A stretch of 64,000 nucleotides of DNA. Source: JAWVYT01 sp046483065 (GTDB lineage: Bacteria; Gemmatimonadota; Gemmatimonadetes; Longimicrobiales; RSA9). Location of the stretch: the NCBI GenBank assembly GCA_046483065.1, contig JAWODW010000017.1:1-64000 (forward strand), written 5' to 3'. Position 1 is the stretch's first letter, and each line of letters begins with the position of its first letter. This document shows, piece by piece, positions 41,985 to 50,165 of this stretch. Under the pieces are notes generated by a model. The model was not told the DNA's origin, did not search any database, and saw only the letters and a list, made by a program, of their open reading frames with translations. Position numbers and translations under genes: made by a program.

Positions 41985-42398
41985 CGCGTGGGGAACCGCG
42001 GAGCCGCGGAGGCGCGGAGCGAGCGCGGAGTACAGCGGGATTCCGGTTGGAGGTTCGGCGCGACGTCCTTGGAGCTGATTCGCCGCGACGAATCCCCGGT
42101 CGTGGCGGGGGAAAAGTGAGATCCAGCGGGCGGATCGGCAGTGGGATCGCAGTTTACCCCCTATGACGTGGAATCGAGCAACGCCGCGAATGGGACGGTG
42201 GCACGAAATCGCATTTCTCCACCCCAGTTGTGGGACTAACGCGATTCGGCCGCCGGAATGGCGACGGAATCGCATTTTTCCACACCCGATGCGCCGGGCG
42301 CAATGGAACCCGCCGCGTGCCCTTCCCGCGTCCATTCGGTCCGGGTTCCGCGGCTTCGCGGTCTGCCGGGCGGCGGTCGAGCGCCAGGCTACTGGCGA
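41985..42398. other. ruvB-queA gap with small palindromes and near-repeats
   Basis: This 414-base gap begins with CCGCGG-AG-CCGCGG-type hairpins (about 41996-42010) that may end the ruvB message. From about 42150 it holds the GAAATCGCATTTC dyad and its relatives, listed separately. No gene is supported. Confidence 0.5.
42197..42279. repeat. GAAATCGCATTTC dyad and degenerate direct copies
   Basis: GGTGG-CAC-GAAAT-CGC-ATTTC-T-CCACC (42197-42223) is an imperfect palindrome. GGAATCGCATTTTTCCACACC (about 42260-42280) is a close direct copy, and GGATCGCAGTTTACCCCC (about 42146-42163) is a more distant one. Their spacing of about 60 bases upstream of queA suggests regulator binding sites or remnants of a repeat family. 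Confidence 0.5.
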
Positions 42399-43544
42399 AT
42401 GACGACTCCGGACCTCTCGCGCGCCGAGGCCTACGACTACCACCTCCCGGAGGGCCGCATCGCCCAGGAGCCGGTGGAGCCACGGGACGCGTCGAAGCTG
42501 CTCGTCGTCCGCAGGGAAGTGGCGGGCGAGGCCATCGGCGCAGCCGCCGTGGCAGCCGGCGGAGCCTCCGGGCGGGAGCGCGGACGGACGGCGGGCGCCG
42601 GGTTGTTCGAGCACCGCACCTTCCGGGACATCGTGGACCTGATCCCGGCGGGCGACGTGGTGGTCCTCAACGAGACGCGGGTCTTCCCGGCCCGGCTCCG
42701 GGGCGCGAAGCCCACGGGGGCGCCGGCGGAGATCCTGCTGCTGCGGCCCGTCACCGCCGATGAGCGGGAGTGGGACGCGCTGGTCCGGCCGGGGAGCAAG
42801 CTGAAGCCGGGTCGCGTGGTGGACATCGGGGAGAGCGGCCCTGGCGACGATGGCCTCCGGGTCCACATGGTGGATTCCATCCCCGGGGGCGGGCGCAGGG
42901 TCCGGCTGGAATCGTCGTTGGGGCCCCGGGCGGCCATCGACCGGTGGGGCGAGATGCCGCTGCCGCCGTACATCGACCGGGCCGCCGAGGAGGCCGACCG
43001 GGACCACTACCAGACGGTCTACGCTCGGGCCACCGGGTCGGTTGCGGCCCCTACGGCCGGGCTCCACTTTACGCCCGCCGTGCTGGAAGGGCTGGAGGCG
43101 AAGGGCGTGGCCATCGAGCGGGTCACGCTGCACGTGGGCGTCGGGACGTTCCGGCCGGTGGACGCCGACCGCCTCTCGGAGCACGAGATGCACTCGGAGT
43201 GGTACGAGGTGCCGGCGGGAGTGGCCCGGCGGCTGAACGGGGTCCGGGAGCGGGGCGGCGCGCTGTGGGCCGTGGGCACCACGGTGACGCGGACACTGGA
43301 GTCTGTGGCAGACGACGACGGGGTGATCCGGCCCGCCACCGGGTGGACCGACCTCTTCATCCGGCCCCCGTACTCCTTCCGGGCGGTGGACAGGCTGTTG
43401 ACGAACTTCCACCTGCCGAAGTCGACGCTCCTGATGCTGGTGAGCGCGTTCGCCGGCTACGAGCGCACGATGGAGGCGTACAGGGAGGCCATCGAGGAGG
43501 GCTACCGGTTCTACTCGTACGGCGACGCGATGGTGATCGTGTAG
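42399..43544 (+). CDS. queA: tRNA S-adenosylmethionine ribosyltransferase-isomerase
   Basis: The 381-residue enzyme transfers and isomerises the ribose of SAM onto preQ1 at the tRNA wobble position, giving epoxyqueuosine. Family motifs are YHLPEGRIAQEP, VVVLNETRVFPARL, YIDRAAEEADRDHYQTVYA, PTAGLHFTPAVLE and the C-terminal FHLPKSTLLMLVSAFAG. An Ala/Gly/Arg-rich insertion (residues about 39-69) separates LLVV from the FEHRTFRDI strand, where homologues have only a few residues. tgt, the next queuosine gene, is 117 bases downstream. Confidence 0.97.
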   Translation: MTTPDLSRAEAYDYHLPEGRIAQEPVEPRDASKLLVVRREVAGEAIGAAAVAAGGASGRERGRTAGAGLFEHRTFRDIVDLIPAGDVVVLNETRVFPARLRGAKPTGAPAEILLLRPVTADEREWDALVRPGSKLKPGRVVDIGESGPGDDGLRVHMVDSIPGGGRRVRLESSLGPRAAIDRWGEMPLPPYIDRAAEEADRDHYQTVYARATGSVAAPTAGLHFTPAVLEGLEAKGVAIERVTLHVGVGTFRPVDADRLSEHEMHSEWYEVPAGVARRLNGVRERGGALWAVGTTVTRTLESVADDDGVIRPATGWTDLFIRPPYSFRAVDRLLTNFHLPKSTLLMLVSAFAGYERTMEAYREAIEEGYRFYSYGDAMVIV

Positions 43545-43545
43545 C

Positions 43546-43612
43546 TCGGCCCTGCGGGCCTTGCGGATGGCGGCTCGCTGCGCTCGCGACGCGGCTCCGC
43601 CGCGAACGCAGT
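43546..43612. repeat. Short hairpin cluster between queA and tgt
   Basis: GGCCC-TGC-GGGCC, CGC-TGCG-CTCGCG and GCGGC-TCC-GCCGC occur one after another. Stem size and three-base loops match the hairpins of the array upstream of ruvB, but the GCAACAG linker is missing. Confidence 0.6.
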
Positions 43613-43661
43613 TCGGCGCCCCCCCAATACCAGCCCGACCACCACTACGAAGGTGCGGACC

Positions 43662-44819
43662 ATGCCAGAATACACGATCACAGCGACGGAGGGAGCCGCC
43701 CGATCGGGCGCGCTCCACCTGCCCCGCGGGGTGGTCCGCACCCCCGCGTTCATGCCGGTGGGGACCCAGGCGTCGGTCAAGACGCTGGCGCCGGAGGAGG
43801 TGGCGGCCACGGGCGCGGAGATGATCCTGGCGAATACGTACCACCTCTTCCTGCGGCCGGGTCACGAGCTGATCCGTGAGCTGGGCGGCCTGCATGCGTT
43901 CATGGGGTGGGACGGCCCGATCCTGACGGACTCTGGCGGCTACCAGGTGTTCAGCCTGGCGGACATCAACGAGATCCGGGAGGACGGCGTGGTCTTCCAG
44001 AGCCATATCGACGGCTCGAGCCACCTGTTCACGCCGGAGCGTGTGATGGAGATCCAGGCGGCGCTGGGCGCCGACGTGGCCATGGCGTTCGACGAGTGCC
44101 CGCCGGGGCAGGCGGACCGGGGGCTGGCGGAGGAGGCCCACGAGCGGACGTTGCGGTGGCTGGAGCGGAGCCGCGACCGGCACCGGGAGCTGGTGGCCGA
44201 GGGCGTGGCTGTCGATCAGACGCTCTTCCCCATCCTGCAGGGCTCCACGTTCCCGGAGCTGCGACGGGACGCGGCACGGCGGGTGCAGGAGATGGGCGGC
44301 TGGGACGGGATCGCCATCGGTGGGTTGAGCGTGGGCGAGCCGAAGCCGGTGATGCTGGAGGTGCTGGAGGCGCTGGAGCCGGTGCTGCCCACGGGGTGGC
44401 CGCGCTACCTCATGGGCGTGGGCTATCCGGACGACCTGCTGGAATCCATCCGGCGGGGATGCGATCTTTTCGACTGCGTGGCGCCCACGCGGAACGGGCG
44501 CAACGGCACGGCCTGGATCGAGGAGGACGGACAGATCAATATCAAGGCGGCCCGCTACAAGCGGGATACAGGGCCGCTGGACCCGGCGTGCGACTGCTAC
44601 GCGTGCCGGAACTACAGCCGGGCGTACCTCCGCCACCTGTTCGTGGCCGGCGAGGTGCTGGGGCTCCGGCTGCTGAGCGTGCATAATATCCGGTTCCTGG
44701 TCCGGCTCGCGGAGCGGGCCCGGGAGCGGATCGCCGACGGTACATTCGAGAGCTGGAGCGACGACTGGCTGGCGCGGTACCGAGCCGCGCGGGCCGAAGC
44801 CAAGGAGAGGACGGACTAG
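43662..44819 (+). CDS. tgt: tRNA-guanine transglycosylase
   Basis: The 385-residue enzyme exchanges guanine for preQ1 at position 34 of tRNAs. Visible are the nucleophile region LTDSGGYQVFSL and FDECPPG, the GIAIGGLSVGE loop, the DLFDCVAPTRNGRNG segment and the zinc site CDCYACRNYSRAYLRHL (three Cys and one His). ATG 43662 is preferred because GAAGGTG precedes it. A GTG three codons upstream is possible. yajC starts on the base after its stop codon. Confidence 0.97.
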   Translation: MPEYTITATEGAARSGALHLPRGVVRTPAFMPVGTQASVKTLAPEEVAATGAEMILANTYHLFLRPGHELIRELGGLHAFMGWDGPILTDSGGYQVFSLADINEIREDGVVFQSHIDGSSHLFTPERVMEIQAALGADVAMAFDECPPGQADRGLAEEAHERTLRWLERSRDRHRELVAEGVAVDQTLFPILQGSTFPELRRDAARRVQEMGGWDGIAIGGLSVGEPKPVMLEVLEALEPVLPTGWPRYLMGVGYPDDLLESIRRGCDLFDCVAPTRNGRNGTAWIEEDGQINIKAARYKRDTGPLDPACDCYACRNYSRAYLRHLFVAGEVLGLRLLSVHNIRFLVRLAERARERIADGTFESWSDDWLARYRAARAEAKERTD

Positions 44820-45137
44820 ATGTTCAACACACTGCTGCTGGTGGCATCGCCCGAGGGCGGGCAGGGCTCCCTCATGCCCATGATCATCATGTGGACGGCG
44901 ATTATCGCCATCTTCTATTTCCTGCTGATCCGCCCGCAGAAGAAGGCGCAGCAGCGGCACCAGGAGATGGTTGAGGGGTTGAAGAAGGGGGATGACGTGA
45001 TGACCGATGGCGGCATTATCGGCCAGGTCATCCACCTCAAGGAGGACCGGGTCACCGTGAAGACGGCGGACGATACCCGGCTCGAGGTGGCCCGGGGAAA
45101 GATCGCCCAGGTGTTCGGGAAGGAAGAAGAGATCTGA
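44820..45137 (+). CDS. yajC: Preprotein translocase subunit YajC
   Basis: The 105-residue accessory subunit of the Sec system has one membrane helix (residues about 18-38: LMPMIIMWTAIIAIFYFLLI), the invariant RPQKKAQQRHQEM segment and a small beta domain (DDVMTDGGIIGQVIHL). The ATG directly follows the tgt stop codon, as in many bacteria. The stop codon is part of a heptamer repeat. Confidence 0.95.
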   Translation: MFNTLLLVASPEGGQGSLMPMIIMWTAIIAIFYFLLIRPQKKAQQRHQEMVEGLKKGDDVMTDGGIIGQVIHLKEDRVTVKTADDTRLEVARGKIAQVFGKEEEI

Positions 45138-45166
45138 GATCTGAGATCTGAGATTTGAGATCTGAG
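45129..45166. repeat. Heptamer tandem repeat GAGATCT x5
   Basis: Five consecutive GAGATCT units (the fourth is GAGATTT) begin inside the last codons of yajC. Because each junction makes TGA and the period is seven, stop codons appear in all three plus-strand frames within about 21 bases. Confidence 0.9.
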
Positions 45167-45458
45167 TAACCGCCCGTTGGGCTGCCGCTTCTGCGCGACG
45201 GACGAGGGCTTGCAGGACAACTTCCCAGGGAGGCGCGGAGGGAGCAGGTGGCTCAGCGCGCGGCGCTGGAGGTTGGTGAGAGTCGGTGGTGGACGGGTCC
45301 CGGGGCCGGACAGAGCCTCGGGGCCGGACGGAGCCTCGGGGCCGGACGGAGCCTCGGGGTCGAGAGAAGACCCGGGGTGGTAGGGTGGTAGGGACTCAGC
45401 TCTCCGCTCTTAGATCTTAGAACTGTTGTTTTCGACGGCAGCAACGGCAGGAATCAAG
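45167..45458. other. yajC-def gap with an 18-bp tandem repeat
   Basis: This 292-base stretch contains three perfect 18-base units of CGGGGCCGGACGGAGCCT type (45301-45354; the first has one change) and GGTGGTAG units at about 45376-45393. Just before def, TTAGATCTTAGAACTGTTG is AT-richer and could hold its promoter, though no clear box pair stands out. No gene is supported. Confidence 0.55.
45301..45354. repeat. 18-bp tandem repeat x3
   Basis: CGGGGCCGGACRGAGCCT lies at 45301-45318, 45319-45336 and 45337-45354, with one mismatch in the first unit. It lies in non-coding sequence and is a likely variable-number locus. Confidence 0.9.
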
Positions 45459-45977
45459 ATGGCGCTATTGGATATCAAGCTCATGGGCGACCCCGTCCTC
45501 CGGGAGGAGTGTGCGGAGGTCGAGGCGATCGACGACGAGCTGCGTCGTCTCGCGCAGGACATGTTCGACACCATGTACGCTGCGGAGGGTGTGGGTCTGG
45601 CCGCGCCGCAGGTGGGTGTTACGAAGCGGCTGATCGTGGTGGACCCCCGGGAGGAAGGGGTCACGCCCCGGGCGCTGGTGAACCCGCGGGTGCTCGAGAC
45701 CAGCGACGAGACCGACCGGGCCGAGGAGGGGTGCCTCAGCATCCCCGGGCTCCGGGAGGTGGTGGAGCGGAAGGACGAGGTGGTAGTGGAGGCCGAGGAC
45801 CTGGACGGCGAGACCATCCGCCTCGAGGCCGATGGGCTCCACGCCCGGGTCCTGCTCCACGAGATCGACCACCTGGATGGCGTCCTCTTCGTGGACCGGG
45901 TCAGCCCGCTGAAGCGGAAGATGCTCATGAAGAAGTGGAAGAAGCAGCAGGCAGAGCCGAGCGGGAAGGCCGGCTGA
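45459..45977 (+). CDS. def: Peptide deformylase
   Basis: The 172-residue metalloenzyme removes the N-formyl group from new proteins. All three motifs are intact: GVGLAAPQVG (44-53), EGCLSIPG with metal ligand Cys92, and HEIDHLDG with His134, Glu135 and His138. The C-terminal tail (KRKMLMKKWKKQQ) is basic. ATG 45459 was chosen over an upstream in-frame start because the family begins here and GGCAGGA precedes it. fmt follows after one base. Confidence 0.97.
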   Translation: MALLDIKLMGDPVLREECAEVEAIDDELRRLAQDMFDTMYAAEGVGLAAPQVGVTKRLIVVDPREEGVTPRALVNPRVLETSDETDRAEEGCLSIPGLREVVERKDEVVVEAEDLDGETIRLEADGLHARVLLHEIDHLDGVLFVDRVSPLKRKMLMKKWKKQQAEPSGKAG

Positions 45978-45978
45978 G

Positions 45979-46932
45979 ATGCGCGTGGTGTTCTGGGGTA
46001 CGCCCGAGTTCGCGCTCCCGTCGTTGGGCGCGCTGCTGGGCGAGGGCCACGACGTGGTGGCGGTGGTCACGCAGCCGGACCGGCCGCAGGGCCGGGGGCG
46101 GTCACCGGCGCCCTCGCCCGTGAAGGAGTTCGCGGAGGCGGAGGCCGTCCCCGTGCTCCAGCCGGAGCGCGCCCGGGACGAGGCCTTCGTGACGGAGCTG
46201 GAGGCGCTGGAGCCGGAGGTGAACGTCGTCGTCGCCTACGGCCAGATCCTGAGTCGGGCTCTGCTCGATATCCCGGAGCGGGGGTCGGTGAACCTGCACC
46301 CGTCGCTCCTGCCGAGGCTGCGGGGCGCGGCGCCCATCAACTGGGCCATCATCCGGGGCCACGACGTAACGGGCGTGACCACCATGCGCATGACCGAGGA
46401 GCTCGACGCGGGCCCCATCCTCCGGCAGGTGACCGAGCCGATCCTGCCGGACGAGACGGCCACGGACCTGACCGTGCGGCTGAGCGAGCTGGGCGCCGAG
46501 GTCATGATCGAGACACTGGCGCTCATGGAGGTGGACGAGCTGGAGGAGCGCGCCCAGGACCACGCCCGGGCAACGTATGCGCCCCTCATCGGCCGGGACG
46601 AGGCCCACGTGGACTGGGCCGAGCCGGCGCCGGCGGTGGCGAACCGGATCCGGGGGCTGGACGCCGTGCCCGGCGCGTGGACGCTCCAGAACGATGACGT
46701 CGAGCTCAAGGTCTACCGGCCGCGGGTGGCCGACGAGGAGGATGCCGACGCGGGCGCCGGGCCGGGCACGGTGCTGGCCGTGGTGCCTGAGCACCCCGAT
46801 CAGGGGCTGCTGGTGGCGTGCGGCGAGGGCGCCGTGTGGATCCGGGAGGTGAAGCCGGCGGGGAAGCGACGGATGAGCGCCGCCGACTGGCTCCGGGGCC
46901 GGGGCGCCGAGCCCGGTGACCGTCTGACGTGA
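45979..46932 (+). CDS. fmt: Methionyl-tRNA formyltransferase
   Basis: The 317-residue enzyme formylates initiator Met-tRNA using 10-formyl-THF. It shows FWGTPEFALPSL at the start, the SLLPRLRGAAPINWAI catalytic loop with the N-L-H-P just before it, and TTMRMTEELDAGPIL. The C-terminal beta-barrel for tRNA binding is present (ANRIRGLDAVPGAWTL). It pairs functionally with def directly upstream. Its stop overlaps the thiE GTG start. Confidence 0.96.
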   Translation: MRVVFWGTPEFALPSLGALLGEGHDVVAVVTQPDRPQGRGRSPAPSPVKEFAEAEAVPVLQPERARDEAFVTELEALEPEVNVVVAYGQILSRALLDIPERGSVNLHPSLLPRLRGAAPINWAIIRGHDVTGVTTMRMTEELDAGPILRQVTEPILPDETATDLTVRLSELGAEVMIETLALMEVDELEERAQDHARATYAPLIGRDEAHVDWAEPAPAVANRIRGLDAVPGAWTLQNDDVELKVYRPRVADEEDADAGAGPGTVLAVVPEHPDQGLLVACGEGAVWIREVKPAGKRRMSAADWLRGRGAEPGDRLT

Positions 46933-47558
46933 CGGTCCCCCGGCTCCACGTGGTCACCGACGACGACGTGCTGGCGGACGCCGGCTTCCGGGATCGGGCC
47001 GCGGCGCTGATCGAGGCCCACGGGCCGGCACTGGCGCTCCACCTCCGCAGCCCCGGCGGTCCGGTCCGGCGGCTTCTGGAGGAGGCCGAGGCGCTGGTGG
47101 GGCCGGCCGACGGTGCCGGCGCGCTGCTGGTGGTGAACGACCGGCCGGACGTGGCGCTGGCGGTGGGCGGGCACGGTGTGCAGCTGGGGCGCCGGTCGAT
47201 TCCGGTCCAGGCCACGCGGGCACTCCTCGGCGACGATGCGGTCATCGGCTGCTCGACCCACGGTGTGGCCGAGGCGGTCTCGGCGGCGGAGAACGGCGCC
47301 GACTTCGTCTTTATCGGCACCATCTGGGACACGCCGTCGCACCCGGACGTGGAGGGCGCGGGGCTGGCCCGGGTCCGGGAGACGGTGGCGGGCACGGACG
47401 CGCCGGTCCTGGCCATCGGCGGCGTGACGCCGGCGCGGGCCCGGGAGGCCGTGGCCGCCGGTGCGTGGGGCGTCGCGGCGATCCGGGGCGTGTGGCACGC
47501 CGGCGACCCGGTGGCGGCGGCGGCAGAATACCTGCAGACGATGATGGAGTCGGAATGA
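46929..47558 (+). CDS. thiE: Thiamine phosphate synthase-like protein
   Basis: The 209-residue TIM-barrel protein of the ThiE/TenI family would join the pyrimidine and thiazole halves of thiamine. Motifs are LLVVNDRPDVALAVGGHGVQLG, VIGCSTHGVAEAVSAAENGADFVFIG and PVLAIGGVTPARAREAVAAGAWGVA. The phosphate-binding loop reads GTIWDTPSHP rather than the commoner GPVFxTxSK, so a TenI-like role is possible. The start is GTG overlapping the fmt stop, and thiS follows by an ATGA overlap. Confidence 0.9.
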   Translation: MTVPRLHVVTDDDVLADAGFRDRAAALIEAHGPALALHLRSPGGPVRRLLEEAEALVGPADGAGALLVVNDRPDVALAVGGHGVQLGRRSIPVQATRALLGDDAVIGCSTHGVAEAVSAAENGADFVFIGTIWDTPSHPDVEGAGLARVRETVAGTDAPVLAIGGVTPARAREAVAAGAWGVAAIRGVWHAGDPVAAAAEYLQTMMESE

Positions 47559-47788
47559 GCGAGAACGGAGCGAACGGCAGCGATACCATCGAGGTCACCG
47601 TGAACGGCGACGTCCGGCAGGTCGAAACCGGGCACACGGTGAAGTCGTTCCTCGAGTCACTGGAGCTCCACCCGGGGATGGTGGTGGTGGAGCGGAACAA
47701 GGAGATCCTGGACCGGGACGAGTACGAGCACGTCCAGGTCGAGGCGGGCGACATACTGGAGCTCGTCCACTTCGTGGGCGGCGGATGA
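47555..47788 (+). CDS. thiS: Sulfur carrier protein ThiS
   Basis: The 77-residue ubiquitin-like protein carries sulfur as a C-terminal thiocarboxylate for thiazole synthesis. IEVTVNGDVRQVETGHTV and VVVERNKEILDRDEYEHV are typical, and it ends HFVGGG with the required Gly-Gly (one extra Gly). The N-terminal 10 residues are an additional Asn/Ser-rich stretch. The adenylating enzyme ThiF is not in the window. thiG follows after 22 bases. Confidence 0.96.
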   Translation: MSENGANGSDTIEVTVNGDVRQVETGHTVKSFLESLELHPGMVVVERNKEILDRDEYEHVQVEAGDILELVHFVGGG

Positions 47789-47810
47789 CGGCAGAGACCA
47801 GAGGGCAGAT

Positions 47811-48614
47811 ATGGGTGAGGCAGCGAGGGACCCGGTGATCAGGGACGAGCCGCTGGTGATCGGGGGGAAGACGTTCCGGTCACGGTTGATCGTGGGGACG
47901 GGGAAGTACGAGACGAACGAGGCGATGGTCGACGCCATCGCGGCGTCGGGCGCCGAGATGGTGACCGTGGCGGTCCGGCGGGTGGACCTGGACCGGACCA
48001 AGGAGGAGGGGATCCTCTACCACCTGGACCCGGAGAAGATCTTCCTGCTCCCGAACACGGCCGGGTGCTATACGGCGGAGGACGCCATCCGGTACGCGCG
48101 CTTGGGCCGGAAGGCGGGGATGAGCGACTTCATCAAGCTGGAGGTCATCGGCGACGAGAAGACGCTGCTCCCGGACGTGCAGGCCACGCTCGAGGCGGCG
48201 AAGACGCTCGTGGACGAGGGCTTCACCGTGCTGGCGTACACCAATGAGGACGTGGTCACGGCGCTCCGGCTCCAGGACGTGGGCGTGGCGGCGGTCATGC
48301 CACTGGCCAGCCCCATCGGGAGCGGGCTCGGGATGGTGAACCCGTACTACATCCGTGAGATCAAGAGCCGGCTGGACGTGCCGGTGATCGTGGACGCCGG
48401 CGTGGGCACTGCATCCGACGCGTGCGTGACCATGGAGCAGGGCGTCGACGGGATCCTGATGAATACGGCGCTGGCGGCCGCGAAGGTGCCGGCGGCTATG
48501 GCTCGGGCCATGAAGCTGGCCACCGAGGCGGGTCGGCTGGCCTACCTGGCCGGTCGGATGCCGAAGCGGGAGTGGGCGGTGCCGTCCTCGCCGACGGCGG
48601 GGATGCTGGACTAG
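47811..48614 (+). CDS. thiG: Thiazole synthase
   Basis: The 267-residue TIM-barrel enzyme condenses DXP, an imine and the ThiS thiocarboxylate into the thiazole phosphate. The Schiff-base lysine is Lys109 (SDFIKLEVIGDEKTLLPD). IVGTGKYETNEAM and VIVDAGVGTASDACVTMEQG are family marks. A short thi cluster (thiE-S-G) with no thiC, thiD, thiH or thiO nearby suggests that the other steps are encoded elsewhere. It converges with the methyltransferase gene. Confidence 0.97.
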   Translation: MGEAARDPVIRDEPLVIGGKTFRSRLIVGTGKYETNEAMVDAIAASGAEMVTVAVRRVDLDRTKEEGILYHLDPEKIFLLPNTAGCYTAEDAIRYARLGRKAGMSDFIKLEVIGDEKTLLPDVQATLEAAKTLVDEGFTVLAYTNEDVVTALRLQDVGVAAVMPLASPIGSGLGMVNPYYIREIKSRLDVPVIVDAGVGTASDACVTMEQGVDGILMNTALAAAKVPAAMARAMKLATEAGRLAYLAGRMPKREWAVPSSPTAGMLD

Positions 48615-48666
48615 CGTCGAGGCCGACCAGGCGACCCGGGCGGTTCCGAAGCGCCGGCCGAAGCGG

Positions 48667-49515
48667 TCAGGGCGTGCGGGCCGAGACGCCGAGGGCGGCC
48701 GGCTCGAGCCGGACCCGCTCGAAGCCGAGGGTGGAGAGGCGGTGTTTGACGCTGCCGGGGAGATCCTGACGGCGGGAGCGGCTGCCGGGGTCGCCGGTGT
48801 AGTGGAAGAGCTTGCCGCCGGGTCGCAGCACGCGCAGGAGCTGGCGGTAGAAGTCGTCGCCGTAGAGGTCCCCGGCCACGGCCAGCGTGGGCGGGTCGTG
48901 GATCACGTAGTCGAAGGCGCGGTCCGGGAGGTCGGGTATCGCATCGAGGATGTCCTCGTTTCGCACATCGATCTTACCGCCCTCCTGGTAGAGCGGCTGC
49001 GAGTACGGGTTCAGCCGCGTCATCCGCAGCACCTCCGGGTCGATCTCGAAGGCGGTGACCCGATCGGCGGTCCGGGCGCCGAGGATGGCGGAATAGCCGA
49101 GGCCGCAGCACGTTTCCAGCCCGCGGCCGCGAGTGGGCGCGATGGTGGCGATCTTCGACGCGGCGTCGGCTTTCGGGTCGGTGTCCTTGATCCGGTGCAT
49201 GAGGATTCCGGAGATCTCCAGCGCCGGCCAGCTGCCGGTGGGCCGTAGCGTATAGACCTTGTCGGTCTCCGGGGCGAACCAGCTGACCTTCGCCAGCTCG
49301 TCGTCCATGACCATGTAAACCGAGTCGGGGTCCTCGACCACCCGGTCCAGGGCGTCGACCCGGAGCGACTGGCCGTCGGGGAACCAGACGGTGCCGGCGT
49401 CCAGCGGCAGCTCCGTCCGGGTACGGCCCAGGTCCACGGATACGGTGGCGCTGGGACCGCCCCCCTCGGCGGCCGCCTGGATCGCCACGGCGGCGAGTCG
49501 CGTGAGCAGGATCAT
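48667..49515 (-). CDS. SAM-dependent methyltransferase-like protein
   Basis: The 282-residue protein has a class I Rossmann core: GLETCCGLGYSAILGA (motif I), FEIDPEVLRMTRLNPYS (motif II) and DYVIHDPPTLAVAGDLY (motif IV-like, D-P-P). This resembles spermidine-synthase-type or archaeal predicted methyltransferases. An N-terminal beta domain of about 100 residues (GTVWFPDGQSLRVDALDRVV, SVYMVMDDELAKVSWF) precedes it. The substrate is unknown. It overlaps the cytidine deaminase gene by 4 bases. Confidence 0.8.
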   Translation of the reverse strand: MILLTRLAAVAIQAAAEGGGPSATVSVDLGRTRTELPLDAGTVWFPDGQSLRVDALDRVVEDPDSVYMVMDDELAKVSWFAPETDKVYTLRPTGSWPALEISGILMHRIKDTDPKADAASKIATIAPTRGRGLETCCGLGYSAILGARTADRVTAFEIDPEVLRMTRLNPYSQPLYQEGGKIDVRNEDILDAIPDLPDRAFDYVIHDPPTLAVAGDLYGDDFYRQLLRVLRPGGKLFHYTGDPGSRSRRQDLPGSVKHRLSTLGFERVRLEPAALGVSARTP

Positions 49516-49955
49516 CCCAGCGGGTCGAACGGGAGGGGGAGGAGCTCGTCGAGGGTGGCGATGGTGACCTCGTCGGAATCGGGCGTGGCCATGAGGACCC
49601 GGGTCTCGGTTTCGGTGCTCCGGGCCATCTCGTGGAGGACCTGGCGGCAGGCGCCGCACGGCGTGACGGGACGGCCCACGTGAAGCCGGTCGCCGGTGGC
49701 GGCGATGGCCACGACGGGGTACGACCGCAGCCCCCGGGCGTTGGCCCGGCCCACGGCCATCCGCTCGGCGCAGAGGGTGGAGCCGTAGGCGCCGTTCTCC
49801 ACGTTGGACGCGGTGATGGGCCCTTCCTCCGTCATCAGCGCGGCCCCGACCTGTACACCGGAGTAGGGTGCGTAGGCCGTCTCGGCGGCGGTCCGGGCGG
49901 CGTCCATGAGCCGCCGGTCGTCGTCGCTCAGTCGGTCATATTGTGTTCTTTCCAC
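49512..49955 (-). CDS. cdd: Cytidine deaminase
   Basis: The 147-residue homotetrameric-type enzyme converts cytidine or deoxycytidine to uridine. Zinc ligands are Cys62 (LCAE with the catalytic Glu64) and Cys100/Cys103 (TPCGACRQ). APYSGVQVGAAL and NVENGAYGSTLCAERMAV are standard. The start is GTG 49955, preceded by ACAGGAGAG. It is the first gene of a two-gene unit with the methyltransferase and has a predicted promoter at 50007-50035. Confidence 0.96.
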   Translation of the reverse strand: MERTQYDRLSDDDRRLMDAARTAAETAYAPYSGVQVGAALMTEEGPITASNVENGAYGSTLCAERMAVGRANARGLRSYPVVAIAATGDRLHVGRPVTPCGACRQVLHEMARSTETETRVLMATPDSDEVTIATLDELLPLPFDPLG

Positions 49956-50006
49956 CGGATGCTCTCCTGTCCCGGGGTGTGCCGGGTTTTCCGTGGACGC
50001 CCCCTT

Positions 50007-50035
50007 ATTGTATCATTCTGCGGCCACGAGTCGAG
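50007..50035 (-). promoter_or_regulatory. Predicted cdd promoter
   Basis: On the minus strand TACAAT (50012-50007, five of six consensus bases) lies 17 bases after CTCGAC (50035-50030). It stands in an AT-rich patch about 50 bases before the cdd start. Confidence 0.45.
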
Positions 50036-50165
50036 GGCAGCGCACCGGGACGAGACGTGAACGACAGCAACGAGCGACGAAGCGAGCGGGTGGAGACGAC
50101 CCGGCGTGCCATGACGCGCGCCGGCTCCACCGTGTGTACCGGCCGGTGCCGGTCGGGAGGCCGCA

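Noticed and set aside
41532..45035. 1167-codon minus-strand frame opposite ruvB, queA and tgt
   Set aside because: It is antisense to three well-identified genes and has no domain of its own.
45129..45166. TPP riboswitch suggested by repeated CTGAGA upstream of the def-fmt-thi genes
   Set aside because: The CTGAGA comes from a simple heptamer repeat. The other THI-box segments are absent and def-fmt lie between it and thiE.
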